From assembly GCA_910589655.1 (NCBI GenBank), contig CAJUTJ010000130.1, positions 1 to 5,768 on the forward strand: a DNA stretch of 5,768 bases. Reading direction: 5' to 3'. The position numbers and the translations under genes were made by a program. The DNA comes from an uncultured Acetatifactor sp. (GTDB lineage: Bacteria; Bacillota; Clostridia; Lachnospirales; Lachnospiraceae). Below the pieces are notes generated by a model. The model was given only the letters and a program-made list of their open reading frames with translations, searched no databases and was not told the origin of the DNA. Positions 1 through 5,768 of this stretch are shown one piece after another. Each line of letters begins with the position of its first letter. Positions within the stretch are counted from its first letter, which is position 1.

Positions 1-104
1 AAAACTATTATCTGATAATTTTGTAAAATTTTTTTAGAAGGACTAAACAGTATATATTTTCACGGGAGCTTAGGATTCAAAATCTGTTGGAGCGTGTAAC
101 GCTG

Positions 105-1595
105 CTATATATTTTCATTCCGGATGGTTTCTATGATGTTTTTTCCGTAAAACTTTTTCATGGAGTATCTCATAATACAGAACATCAGGATAAATACTGC
201 GGCCGATGCCATTAATATTCCTCCCACCGGCAGCCGGTATTTTGTCACAATGCCTTCCCCCATGGCTTTGTGAAAGCCCAATGAGATCAAGATTCCCAGA
301 GGGATACCCAGCAAAAGCCCTTTTCCCCCGTAAAAAAGGCCCTCCAGCCAAAACATTCTCCTAAACTCCCCGCCGGTCATCCCTACGGATTTGCACATGG
401 CAAACTCCGGTGCACGAAGCTCTATATTGGTGGTAACGGTATTGAAAATATTTGTTACTCCGATTAAGGATACCACCACGATAAATCCATACAAAAAGAT
501 AGCAACCGCCAGATACATTCCCTGTGTGGAACGATACTCCGCATCGTAATTATATATATTAAAACTTTTCAAATCACAGTCCCGCCTTATCGTCTCCTCC
601 AAGGCATCCGCATCCTCACAGCAGATATAAATACCGATATCCTGAACATTGTCTTGATAAACGTTCTCCTCCCACCAGTTTTCACTGACAATAAGCATCA
701 CCATATTATAGGTACTTCCGCTCAAACATATGGGCATTTTATCCGTTTGAAGCAGAACCGGAAGTTCATAGGCCTTTCCCGTATTGAGATCCGTGAACTC
801 TATGATATCACCGCCGCCGTATTCCGCAAGCTCTCCCTCAAAATGATATCTTTTCCCGTTCTCCTCCACCGTATAGTCAAAATAGGCGATTACAATTGCT
901 TTATCCTTTGCGGTGTCAGGCTCCACACCAAGCTCTCGGCAGTAGCTGTCATATCCCTCTTCCCCCAGAGTCACCACTATAATGCCGTCCCCCGACGTTT
1001 CACCTACACCGTACATATCCTCCTGTCTGAAGAGAATGGGCTGCTGTGCCGGTTCCACGGAAAAATATTTTCTCCGCATGATTTCCGCCCGCTCTATACC
1101 TTCCAGCGCAGCTATGGCCTTCGCATCCTCATAGGCATTCTCGTCATAAATATATACCAAAAGCTGGTATTGGGAACTTTCATAATAGAATCTGGTGGCA
1201 AAGGATACCAATCCGATAAAACTGTATACCCCGATGAACACCGCCACACTGACCACTATGGAAATTACGGTAGTGCGGTATTTTGCCTTTGCACGCTGCA
1301 GATTCCGGTATGCCAGCTTTCCGCCGATACCGAATAATTTATCTATGACTCTCGGACACCGCAGCTCTCTTCTGCTGATTTTCACGGCACTGTTTCCCCG
1401 AATGGCGCTTATAGGAGTCAGTCCGGCTGCCTTGCGAGCAGAACCGTAGGCCGATAAATACACGGTAATCAACGCCAGAACCGCCGCCAGTATTATCGCG
1501 GGAAAGGATAAGCAAAAGACCAGTCTGACTCCCAATGACGATTCCATCAAGCCTGCCCAGAGGGATTCCCACTGCCGCCAGAAGTCCCGCCTCAT
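105..1595 (-). pseudogene. FtsX/MacB-type ABC permease, C-terminal half (detached by frameshift)
   Basis: This is the continuation of the permease in the shifted frame. The first ~15 codons of the open frame (to about 1553) are an out-of-frame reading of the first half. Genuine sequence begins near GLMESSLGV. It contains helix 4 (about 31-50), the SARKAAGLTPISAIR linker, helix 5 (about 107-131), a second large extracellular domain (about 132-358), helix 6 (about 359-386), the coupling segment (ELRAPEFAMCKSVGM), helix 7 with a second GIPLG (about 419-440) and helix 8 (about 457-476). It ends at a TAG at 105. The ATG at 1595 has no ribosome binding site, and the start of the frame is not family sequence, so it is unlikely to be a separate gene. 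Another ATG at 1547 has at best a weak AGG 4 nt upstream. The repeated layout of the halves (helix, extracellular domain, then three helices) is typical of two-repeat permeases found beside two-component systems in clostridia. Confidence 0.85.
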
Positions 1596-2646
1596 AGTAT
1601 ACGATTTTCCTTTGCTGACGGGAAGTAGTTCCTATGGAAGCCAGCCTTCCATACAGCTTCATCTTTTCCGTCAAGGAAATCACAAAACTGTTGCGGATGC
1701 AGAATACACTGGAAGTTATAATAATCAAAATGGCTATGGCGGACATTCCGTAAAGCATATTCATAGTAGCGTCTGAAAAATGCATCCCTATCCATCTCAC
1801 TACATTTCGGTTCTCCCAAACTTCCCGGGCCATACGGGAGACCAGTTCTTTCTGCTCTTGCCCCCTCTCCGCCGACTCCTTCCAAGCCGCATATTCCTCC
1901 GGTGATATACCTAAAAGCCCCGCCGTTACCGCTATGCTGTTCTTTAAAGCATTTTCCGTATAAGAAGCGTAAATCTCCAAAGCTTCCGCTTCTTCCGCAT
2001 TCTCCAAATGAGTAAATACGGAATATCCCGGAGCGGATCTAAACTCCACCTGATAGTTAGGCCGCTCAATCATCCCTACAATCGTGTATGTCTTCTCTTC
2101 AATAGGCGAAAATGTTTCTTCATTATTATAGGGATTCCCTTGGTTCAGAAAATACCCTTCCGAAACTCTTTCGCCGATTTGGAAGGTTATCGTATCTCCC
2201 ACTCTCAAGTCTACACTTCCATTGCTCCGGATATGCCTGCTGATAACAATTTCGTTCCCGTTTTGAGGCATCCGGCCTTCTATCAGCTCCAACGACATAG
2301 CCTGAATTCCCGACGCATCCACCGCACGTATATAGACATAGGGCTTATCCGGATTCATGCAGCCTTCCAAGGGGGCATATCCGATCTCTTCCGCCAGCCC
2401 GATTTTCTCCACATTCTGATTATTTTGAAAATATTTTATATTTTCCTGTGTTACCCCCGCGAAGAGATAATGAAAGTCTCCGTTATCCTTTTTTTCAAGC
2501 AAAATCATGCTGGCCCGGAAACTGACTGCCATAGAAGCCACTGCGGTAATCAGCGCTGTGGCCAGAATGATACCGATAATAGTCACTACGGTACGCTTGG
2601 GATTCTCTTTCATGGAGCGGTAACAACATTTCTTTAATACATTCAT
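1339..2646 (-). pseudogene. FtsX/MacB-type ABC permease, N-terminal half (frame broken)
   Basis: This is the first half of a two-half ABC permease. Residues 18-43 form the first membrane helix after a basic start (MKENPKRT). Residues of about 44-290 are a large extracellular MacB-like domain, and about 296-324 are the second helix. The conserved cytoplasmic coupling segment (EKMKLYGRLASIGTT) and the start of helix 3 (EAGLLAAVGIPLG, ending at residue 364) follow. Beyond that the reading frame is wrong: residues 365-435 are a polar, Arg-rich tail unlike any permease, because the real continuation lies in another frame from about 1555. The ATG at 2646 overlaps the ATPase stop as ATGA and has AAAGGAG 10 nt upstream, so translation should still start normally. 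The product would lack half the channel. The joined gene spans about 847 codons, close to but somewhat short of what I recall for this family. Confidence 0.85.
1550..1565 (-). other. Frameshift/deletion junction inside the permease gene
   Basis: The minus strand reads ATCCCTCTGGGCAGGCTTG here. The first half ends in frame as ...GIPLG (codons to 1555), and the second half needs a +1 change of frame to read GLMESSLGV. The net change equals one extra base or a loss of 3n+2 bases. The second half of the same protein has about 43 residues between its own GIPLG and the next coupling segment (SMKKFYG), but here only about 36 separate GIPLG from SARKAAG. A small deletion therefore fits better than a one-base insertion. 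No slippery heptamer or strong downstream structure suggests programmed frameshifting. Confidence 0.7.
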
Positions 2647-3332
2647 GCCTCTGCCACTCCTTTCCTGCCGCAGTATACACGGCCGTCTTCAATTGTGAGT
2701 ACCCTGTCCGCCTGCTTTGCCAGTTCCAGATTGTGGGTGATCATAATGATTGTCTGCTTATACTTTTTATTGGATATTTTCAATAATTCCATAATCTCAT
2801 TACCGGAACGCGTGTCCAGATTTCCGGTAGGTTCATCCGCCAGCAAAATGGCCGGTCTTGTGATTAATGCTCTGCCGATTGCCACTCTCTGCTGCTGTCC
2901 ACCGGAAAGCTGGTTCGGAAGATGACGCATAAACCTGCTCAGCCCCAGTGTTGCTGCCAGCTCCTTCACATAATCTCTGTCCACCTTTCTTCCGTCCAGT
3001 TCACAGGGCAGCGTCATATTTTCCTCCACGTCAAGCACGGGAATCAGATTGTAAAATTGATAGATCAGTCCCACCTGTCTCCTGCGGAATATTGCCAGCT
3101 GATCATCCTTCATCTTAAAAATATCTATGTCGTCAATCAGCACCCTTCCTGAGGTCGGTTTGTCCACACCCCCCAATATGTGCAGCAATGTAGATTTCCC
3201 GCTGCCCGAGCTGCCTACCACAGCCACAAATTCTCCCTGTGCTACTGAAATGTTGGCATCATCCACGGCATGAATCCTGTTTTCTCCCTCCCCGTAGATC
3301 TTACACAAATGCTCTGTCCTCAAAATCTCCAT
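2643..3332 (-). CDS. ABC transporter ATP-binding protein, MacB/LolD type
   Basis: This ATPase subunit of 229 residues is the usual length for the MacB/LolD/BceA group that pairs with FtsX-type permeases. In order it has Walker A GSSGSGKST (40-48), the Q-loop glutamine Q92 in YQFYNLIP, the ABC signature LSGGQQQR (142-149), Walker B AILLADEP with catalytic E167, the D-loop NLDT (171-174) and the switch histidine H200 in MITHN. All are intact, so it should bind and hydrolyse ATP as a dimer at the inner face of the membrane. Its stop codon overlaps the permease start as ATGA, which is typical of subunits made together. The partner permease is frameshifted, so this ATPase may lack a working membrane partner here. 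The ATG at 3332 is supported by AAAAGGAG upstream. Family members export antimicrobial peptides, macrolides or lipids, or act in signalling; which one applies here cannot be told. Confidence 0.93.
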   Translation of the reverse strand: MEILRTEHLCKIYGEGENRIHAVDDANISVAQGEFVAVVGSSGSGKSTLLHILGGVDKPTSGRVLIDDIDIFKMKDDQLAIFRRRQVGLIYQFYNLIPVLDVEENMTLPCELDGRKVDRDYVKELAATLGLSRFMRHLPNQLSGGQQQRVAIGRALITRPAILLADEPTGNLDTRSGNEIMELLKISNKKYKQTIIMITHNLELAKQADRVLTIEDGRVYCGRKGVAEA

Positions 3333-3587
3333 ATCCTCTATACTCCTTTTCTATACTCCATGCATCCGGCTTGCTCTGCCATACAAATCAGGAAACTTAA
3401 TCTCCTTGAAAAATCATTCCTCCGGTTTGTATATTCCGCAGCACCTCACTCCGCCTCTCAATTTGAGATTTGCATCCCACAAAGTATGACAACATACCCA
3501 AGTCGCAATGCATATAAAATAAGTAAGAGCAGCCTCTTTTGGCGTACAGCCGTCATTCAATACTTTGACTGCCCTTTTACATCTCAC
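3333..3587 (-). other. Long untranslated leader between kinase and ABC genes
   Basis: This gap has no convincing gene. On the minus strand it holds three small inverted repeats: AAGAG/CTCTT around a 4-nt loop (3538-3525), GTATG/CATAC around TTGT (3497-3484), and a short CTCAA/TTGAG palindrome near 3455-3466. None is followed by a T-run, so they are not clear terminators, and I do not recognise a riboswitch. A 32-codon open frame (3556-3458) encodes a hydrophobic peptide but has no properly spaced ribosome binding site. The segment may be the 5' leader of the transporter mRNA. Confidence 0.35.
3337..3359 (-). repeat. Duplicated GGAGTATAGA at the ATPase gene RBS
   Basis: The 10-mer GGAGTATAGA occurs twice on the minus strand (3359-3350 and 3346-3337), with a 13-bp period. 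The copy nearer the gene carries the likely ribosome binding site AAAAGGAG, 10 nt before the ATG at 3332. A second purine block, AGAGG, sits only 2 nt before the ATG and is probably too close. It looks like a small slippage duplication of the initiation region. Confidence 0.6.
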
Positions 3588-3615
3588 AGTATATGGATTG
3601 AAAATGACATTTCAG
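3588..3615 (-). promoter_or_regulatory. Putative promoter for the ABC transporter genes
   Basis: A -10 hexamer TATACT (3593-3588, one mismatch to consensus) lies 16 nt after a weak -35 CTGAAA (3615-3610). The -35 sits between and partly inside the two AAATGTCA half-sites, as expected for a promoter that needs an activator. Transcription would start near 3581 and give a leader of about 250 nt before the ATPase gene. Read-through from the kinase gene is also possible, because no convincing terminator separates them. Confidence 0.4.
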
Positions 3616-3623
3616 TGACATTT
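3605..3623 (-). promoter_or_regulatory. Candidate response-regulator box: AAATGTCA direct repeat, 11-bp period
   Basis: On the minus strand AAATGTCA occurs twice (3623-3616 and 3612-3605), separated by CTG, which gives an exact 11-bp period. OmpR/PhoB-family regulators bind tandem half-sites with this phasing on one DNA face, and the TGTCA-N6-TGTCA core resembles the E. coli pho box. It covers the kinase stop codon and ends 11 bp before a TATACT -10 element, similar to the spacing of activator boxes that replace a -35. That the neighbouring regulator binds it is inference; the repeat and its phasing are directly visible. Confidence 0.5.
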
Positions 3624-4856
3624 TATAAATTTTACAAAAAAAGTAGTGCCTTTACCTTCTTCGGATTCTACGGAAATATATCCGCCATGTCTGACAATAA
3701 TCTCTTTGGAAAGCGCCAGACCGATTCCTACGCTGTCCGCACCGGCCGACCGGCCACGATAAAATCGTTCAAAAAGGTGCTTCTGTTCTTCCTCATTTAT
3801 TCCGTCTCCGTAATCCCGCACCGTCACCAGCGTGTATACTTCATTCTCCTCCGCAGTCATCTCTACTCTTCCCTCCGGCCTGCTGTGTTCGATGGCATTT
3901 TTCACAAGATTGATGAATGCTTCCGTGAGCCAGCTGGCGTCTCCGATTACACATACATGACCGGTGATCCGAATCTTCAGCTCCACCTGACGCCATTGTG
4001 TCAGAAGCTCCAACTTATCATAGACGTTTTCCGCCAACGGCTTTAATTCCAAATAGTTCTTCTCAAGCTCTACAACGCCGGCATCTAGTCTGGAAAGTTT
4101 GAGCAGAGTAGACACAAGCCATGTTACACCGGACAATTGATTGCTGATTTCCTGAAGAAACCGTTTCCTGATGCCGATATCCATTTCCTGATTCTCCATA
4201 AGGTTATCCACCAGTACAGTGACCGATGTGATAGGCGTTTTCAACTGGTGGGATATATCCGCCACCGAATCTGCAAGCGCCTTTCTGTTATCCACTGCCT
4301 CTTTGGCCTGTTCACGCAAAAAAGATGCCAGTTTATATAGTTCATTTTTCAGACTGCTGAGTTCACTGTCTCGATTATCAAATACATCCAAGCTGAACTT
4401 CCCTTTACACACCTCACTCACGTAACTGCATAACCGGTTGATTTCTCCTTGTCTACGCATCAAATAAATCAATAAAACAATCAAGACAGCTGCAGCCGTC
4501 AACAGTCCTTCCACACCAAATACAGCCAAAAACCGTGTTTCCGCTCTTCCGATCCTTGGAAAGGTACTCCTTACATCTTCCGGGAAAATACCATATTTTT
4601 TAAGAAGCTCTTCTCCAAATCCACTATTCGTGTTTCTATCACCGAGCACAGCCATCATGGCCTCCTCGGAAACCTCGGGGTAAACCTCTTTTACGCTGTC
4701 CAACATAGAAGCCACCGCCGCATTAAACTCTCTGTTCAGCACATTGCAATATTGTTTTATGCTCACACCGCAGATTCCGATAGCCAAAAGCAGCACTCCT
4801 GCCATGATTATCATGAAATATTTTGTATCTTTATCCCATTCCAATTTTATCTTCAA
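3612..4856 (-). CDS. Membrane sensor histidine kinase (HisKA/HATPase_c)
   Basis: This sensor kinase of 414 residues has two membrane segments and pairs with the response regulator just upstream. Residues 13-33 (YFMIIMAGVLLLAIGICGVS) and about 109-133 (hydrophobic, ending in YLMRR) are membrane helices. They enclose an extracellular domain of about 75 residues of no recognisable family. A HAMP-like linker (about 134-190) leads to the dimerisation/phospho-acceptor domain with H203 in ISHQLKTPIT. The ATP-binding domain shows the N box NLVKNAIEH (N316, N320), G1 DYGDGI (348-353), F box FERFYRG (362-368) and G2 GIGLAL (377-382). All catalytic motifs are intact, so it should autophosphorylate and pass phosphate to D53 of the regulator. 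The start is TTG and overlaps the regulator stop. The extracellular domain sets it apart from the short-loop BceS-type kinases that sense through their transporter, so it may bind a ligand itself. The signal is unknown. The last codons overlap the repeat that may be a regulator site for the transporter genes. Confidence 0.95.
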   Translation of the reverse strand: MKIKLEWDKDTKYFMIIMAGVLLLAIGICGVSIKQYCNVLNREFNAAVASMLDSVKEVYPEVSEEAMMAVLGDRNTNSGFGEELLKKYGIFPEDVRSTFPRIGRAETRFLAVFGVEGLLTAAAVLIVLLIYLMRRQGEINRLCSYVSEVCKGKFSLDVFDNRDSELSSLKNELYKLASFLREQAKEAVDNRKALADSVADISHQLKTPITSVTVLVDNLMENQEMDIGIRKRFLQEISNQLSGVTWLVSTLLKLSRLDAGVVELEKNYLELKPLAENVYDKLELLTQWRQVELKIRITGHVCVIGDASWLTEAFINLVKNAIEHSRPEGRVEMTAEENEVYTLVTVRDYGDGINEEEQKHLFERFYRGRSAGADSVGIGLALSKEIIVRHGGYISVESEEGKGTTFFVKFIKCH

Positions 4857-5536
4857 CGTTCCATCTGCTCCTTTTCAATGCGATAGCCAATTCCACGAAC
4901 CGTCTTTATAATTTCGCCTTCCGTATCCGCCAGTTTCTCCCGGAGACGCTTCATCGTTACACTCAAAGTATTATCATTTACGAAGTTTCCGGATATGTCC
5001 CAGATAGCCGCCAAAATCTCTTCCCTTGTAAAAAGTTTGTCCGGATACGACAGCATAGCAGAAAAAATACGATATTCCAATTTTGTCAGATTTACTTCCT
5101 CTCCTGCTCTGGTCACTTTTCCCGACTTCAAGTCCAGCACAATATCACGGCACTTTAATTGCGAATTCCCCTTCCCGTTCCTGCGAAGGACACTTTTAAT
5201 TCGTGAAATCAGCTCCCTGTTTCGAAAAGGCTTAATCACATAATCATCCGCTCCCAAATCCAAACCTTTCACCACATCGGTCTCATCCTCTTTTGCAGTC
5301 AGAAAAATAACGGGATAATCCCACTTTTGTTTGACTTCCGCACAAAAATCAAAACCGTTTCCGTCCGGAAGAGCCACATCCAATAAAATCAAGTCAGGAA
5401 TCATGTCTTTCACGAAAATTTCCGCTTCATGCATGTTTCTGGCTGTTTGTATCCGGTATCCTTCCTGTTGCAGTAAATATTCCAAGCCCAATATGATAGA
5501 TTCATTGTCTTCAACCAGCAATATTTTCATTGTCAT
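4853..5536 (-). CDS. Response regulator, OmpR/PhoB family (receiver + winged helix)
   Basis: This is a cytoplasmic DNA-binding response regulator of 227 residues, the usual length of the family. The receiver domain spans about residues 3-117. The acidic pocket is E9-D10, the phospho-acceptor is D53 in LLDVALPDG, the switch threonine is T80 in VIFLT, and the conserved lysine is K102 in YVIKPF. A winged-helix DNA-binding domain follows at about 127-222, with the family's LTKLEYRIF, FTREEIL and VRGIGYRI blocks and the recognition-helix region NTLSVTMKRLREKL. All key residues are present, so it should be phosphorylated by the kinase encoded immediately downstream, which overlaps its stop codon. 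The start could be the ATG at 5536 or two codons later at 5530; the second gives the commoner MKILLVEDNE beginning and better RBS spacing. Members of this family bind tandem half-sites about 11 bp apart, and such a repeat occurs at 3605-3623. The signal and the regulon cannot be read from sequence. Confidence 0.95.
   Translation of the reverse strand: MTMKILLVEDNESIILGLEYLLQQEGYRIQTARNMHEAEIFVKDMIPDLILLDVALPDGNGFDFCAEVKQKWDYPVIFLTAKEDETDVVKGLDLGADDYVIKPFRNRELISRIKSVLRRNGKGNSQLKCRDIVLDLKSGKVTRAGEEVNLTKLEYRIFSAMLSYPDKLFTREEILAAIWDISGNFVNDNTLSVTMKRLREKLADTEGEIIKTVRGIGYRIEKEQMER
4868..4875 (-). promoter_or_regulatory. RBS supporting the TTG start of the histidine kinase
   Basis: AAAAGGAG on the minus strand lies inside the last codons of the response regulator gene, 11 nt before the TTG at 4856. 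The TTG overlaps the regulator stop (TTGA). The nearby ATG at 4864 belongs to the regulator frame, and the next in-frame ATG of the kinase (residue 15) would cut into its first membrane segment. The TTG is therefore the best start and implies translational coupling. Confidence 0.6.
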
Positions 5537-5540
5537 TATA

Positions 5541-5572
5541 CCTTTTCATTTAATAAATTCTATAATAATACG
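5541..5572 (-). promoter_or_regulatory. Probable promoter/leader and RBS of the response regulator gene
   Basis: The only gap between the rRNA terminator and the regulator gene is about 40 bp of A+T-rich DNA. On the minus strand it holds TATTAT/TATAGA -10-like hexamers (about 5570-5559) but no convincing -35 at the right distance, since that position falls inside the terminator stem. AAAAGG at 5546-5541 is the ribosome binding site. It lies 4 nt from the ATG at 5536 and 10 nt from the in-frame ATG at 5530. The promoter assignment is weak; the RBS is better supported. Confidence 0.3.
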
Positions 5573-5578
5573 TATAAC

Positions 5579-5606
5579 AAAAAAAGAGTAGAATATCTAC
5601 TCTTTT
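5579..5606 (-). terminator. Intrinsic terminator ending the rRNA operon
   Basis: A perfect 11-bp inverted repeat (AAAAGAGTAGA / TCTACTCTTTT, 5606-5596 and 5592-5582) encloses a 3-nt loop. On the minus strand it is followed without a gap by three more Ts, giving a run of seven. This is a textbook Rho-independent terminator for transcripts leaving the 23S gene. The stem is A+T-rich, so some read-through into the response regulator gene, 43 bp further on, is possible. The opposite direction lacks a good T-run, so it looks mainly one-way. Confidence 0.85.
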
Positions 5607-5626
5607 CATCAATAAAATCTTGAACT

Positions 5627-5644
5627 GTACCCTCAAAACCGAAC
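5627..5644 (-). other. Putative 23S rRNA processing-stem arm in the rrn trailer
   Basis: About 50 nt past the 23S end the minus strand reads GTTCGGTTTTGAGGGTAC. Firmicute rRNA operons carry a similar GTTTTGAGAGAAC-like element after 23S. It is complementary to a boxA-like TTTGAAAAC element before 23S and can form the long stem cut during 23S maturation. The partner arm is outside the window, so the pairing is inferred. The stretch between this element and the rRNA end (5652-5693) is strikingly purine-rich on the minus strand. Confidence 0.45.
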
Positions 5645-5693
5645 ACTGATCAATCTCTTTCTCTCCATGCTTCCTTCCGTCTTCCCTTTTCTT

Positions 5694-5768
5694 GGTTAAG
5701 CTTACGACTGATTAGTAGGCGTCAGCTCAGCGCATTGCTGCGCTTGCACACCGCCCCTATCTACCTCG
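5694..5768 (-). rRNA. 23S ribosomal RNA, 3' end (partial)
   Basis: This is the 3'-terminal ~75 nt of a large-subunit rRNA gene; the rest lies beyond the right edge of the window. Read on the minus strand it contains GATAGG near the start, the GAGCTGAC and TACTAAT blocks typical of the last helices of bacterial 23S rRNA, and ends in GCTTAACC, which normally pairs with the GGTTAAG-like 5' end of the molecule. The self-complementary GCGCAGCAATGCGC fits a terminal hairpin. I place the mature 3' end at about 5694 from the AACC end; it could be a few bases off. Identification rests on remembered conserved blocks and not on an alignment. Confidence 0.9.

Noticed and set aside
8..20. Palindrome ATTAT-CAG-ATAAT near the left edge, as a terminator or operator
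   Set aside because: A 5-bp A+T-only stem in very A+T-rich DNA is expected by chance; the context is cut by the window edge.
91..103. Hairpin AGCGT-TAC-ACGCT just after the permease stop, as a terminator
   Set aside because: The stem is only 5 bp and no T-run follows on the minus strand; too weak to call.
654..1337. Plus-strand open frame of 227 codons opposite the permease
   Set aside because: It is the reverse-strand shadow of the permease, has no domain-like character and no ribosome binding site context; the opposite strand carries clear permease motifs.
1550..1565. Programmed ribosomal frameshifting joining the permease halves
   Set aside because: No slippery sequence, rare-codon/stop pause or strong adjacent structure is visible, and helix residues appear to be missing, so mutation or error is more likely.
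1592..1885. Minus-strand open frame of 97 codons inside the permease first half
   Set aside because: It is an out-of-frame reading of the extracellular domain and helix 2 region, with no family signature.
3270..4046. Plus-strand open frame of 258 codons spanning the kinase 3' end, the gap and the ATPase start
   Set aside because: It overlaps two well-supported minus-strand genes and reads as low-complexity, Phe/Ser/His-rich shadow sequence.
1..5768. CRISPR arrays, insertion sequences, tRNA genes or phage features
   Set aside because: No spaced repeats, transposase motifs, terminal inverted repeats or tRNA-like cloverleaf with CCA were seen on either strand.

Overview
This window reads as chromosomal DNA of a low- to mid-GC Gram-positive bacterium, most likely a clostridium of the Lachnospiraceae type. 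That placement is inferred from the style of the two-component/ABC-transporter proteins, the strong AAGGAG-type ribosome binding sites and the Firmicute-like 23S rRNA 3' end. No species can be named from the sequence alone. Every supported gene lies on the minus strand, so transcription runs from high to low coordinates.

Layout from right to left. Positions 5768-5694 are the last ~75 nt of a 23S rRNA gene, followed by a short purine-rich trailer, a putative rRNA-processing stem arm and a perfect 11-bp-stem intrinsic terminator (5606-5579). There is no room for a 5S gene between the 23S end and the terminator. About 40 bp later starts an OmpR/PhoB-family response regulator (5536-4853). Its stop codon overlaps the TTG start of a membrane sensor histidine kinase (4856-3612). 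A 279-bp gap (3611-3333) follows. It opens with an 11-bp-phased AAATGTCA direct repeat and a -35/-10 pair with pho-box-like geometry, and continues as a roughly 250-nt leader with small hairpins. Next come a MacB/LolD-type ABC ATPase (3332-2643) and, overlapping it by ATGA, a two-half FtsX/MacB-type permease (2646-105).

The permease is broken. The first half runs in one frame to about 1555 and the second half continues in another frame. Comparing the two halves suggests that several codons of the third membrane segment are missing, so a small deletion (or an assembly error) fits better than a single-base slip. As written, the exporter is probably non-functional.

The parts otherwise form a familiar signalling-and-efflux module. 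The kinase would sense an envelope signal, the regulator would bind tandem sites, and the ATPase and permease would move or expel a substrate, possibly an antimicrobial peptide or lipid. The substrate cannot be read from the sequence. I see no undescribed system here. The points most worth checking are the candidate regulator site, the broken permease and the 5S-less end of the rRNA operon.
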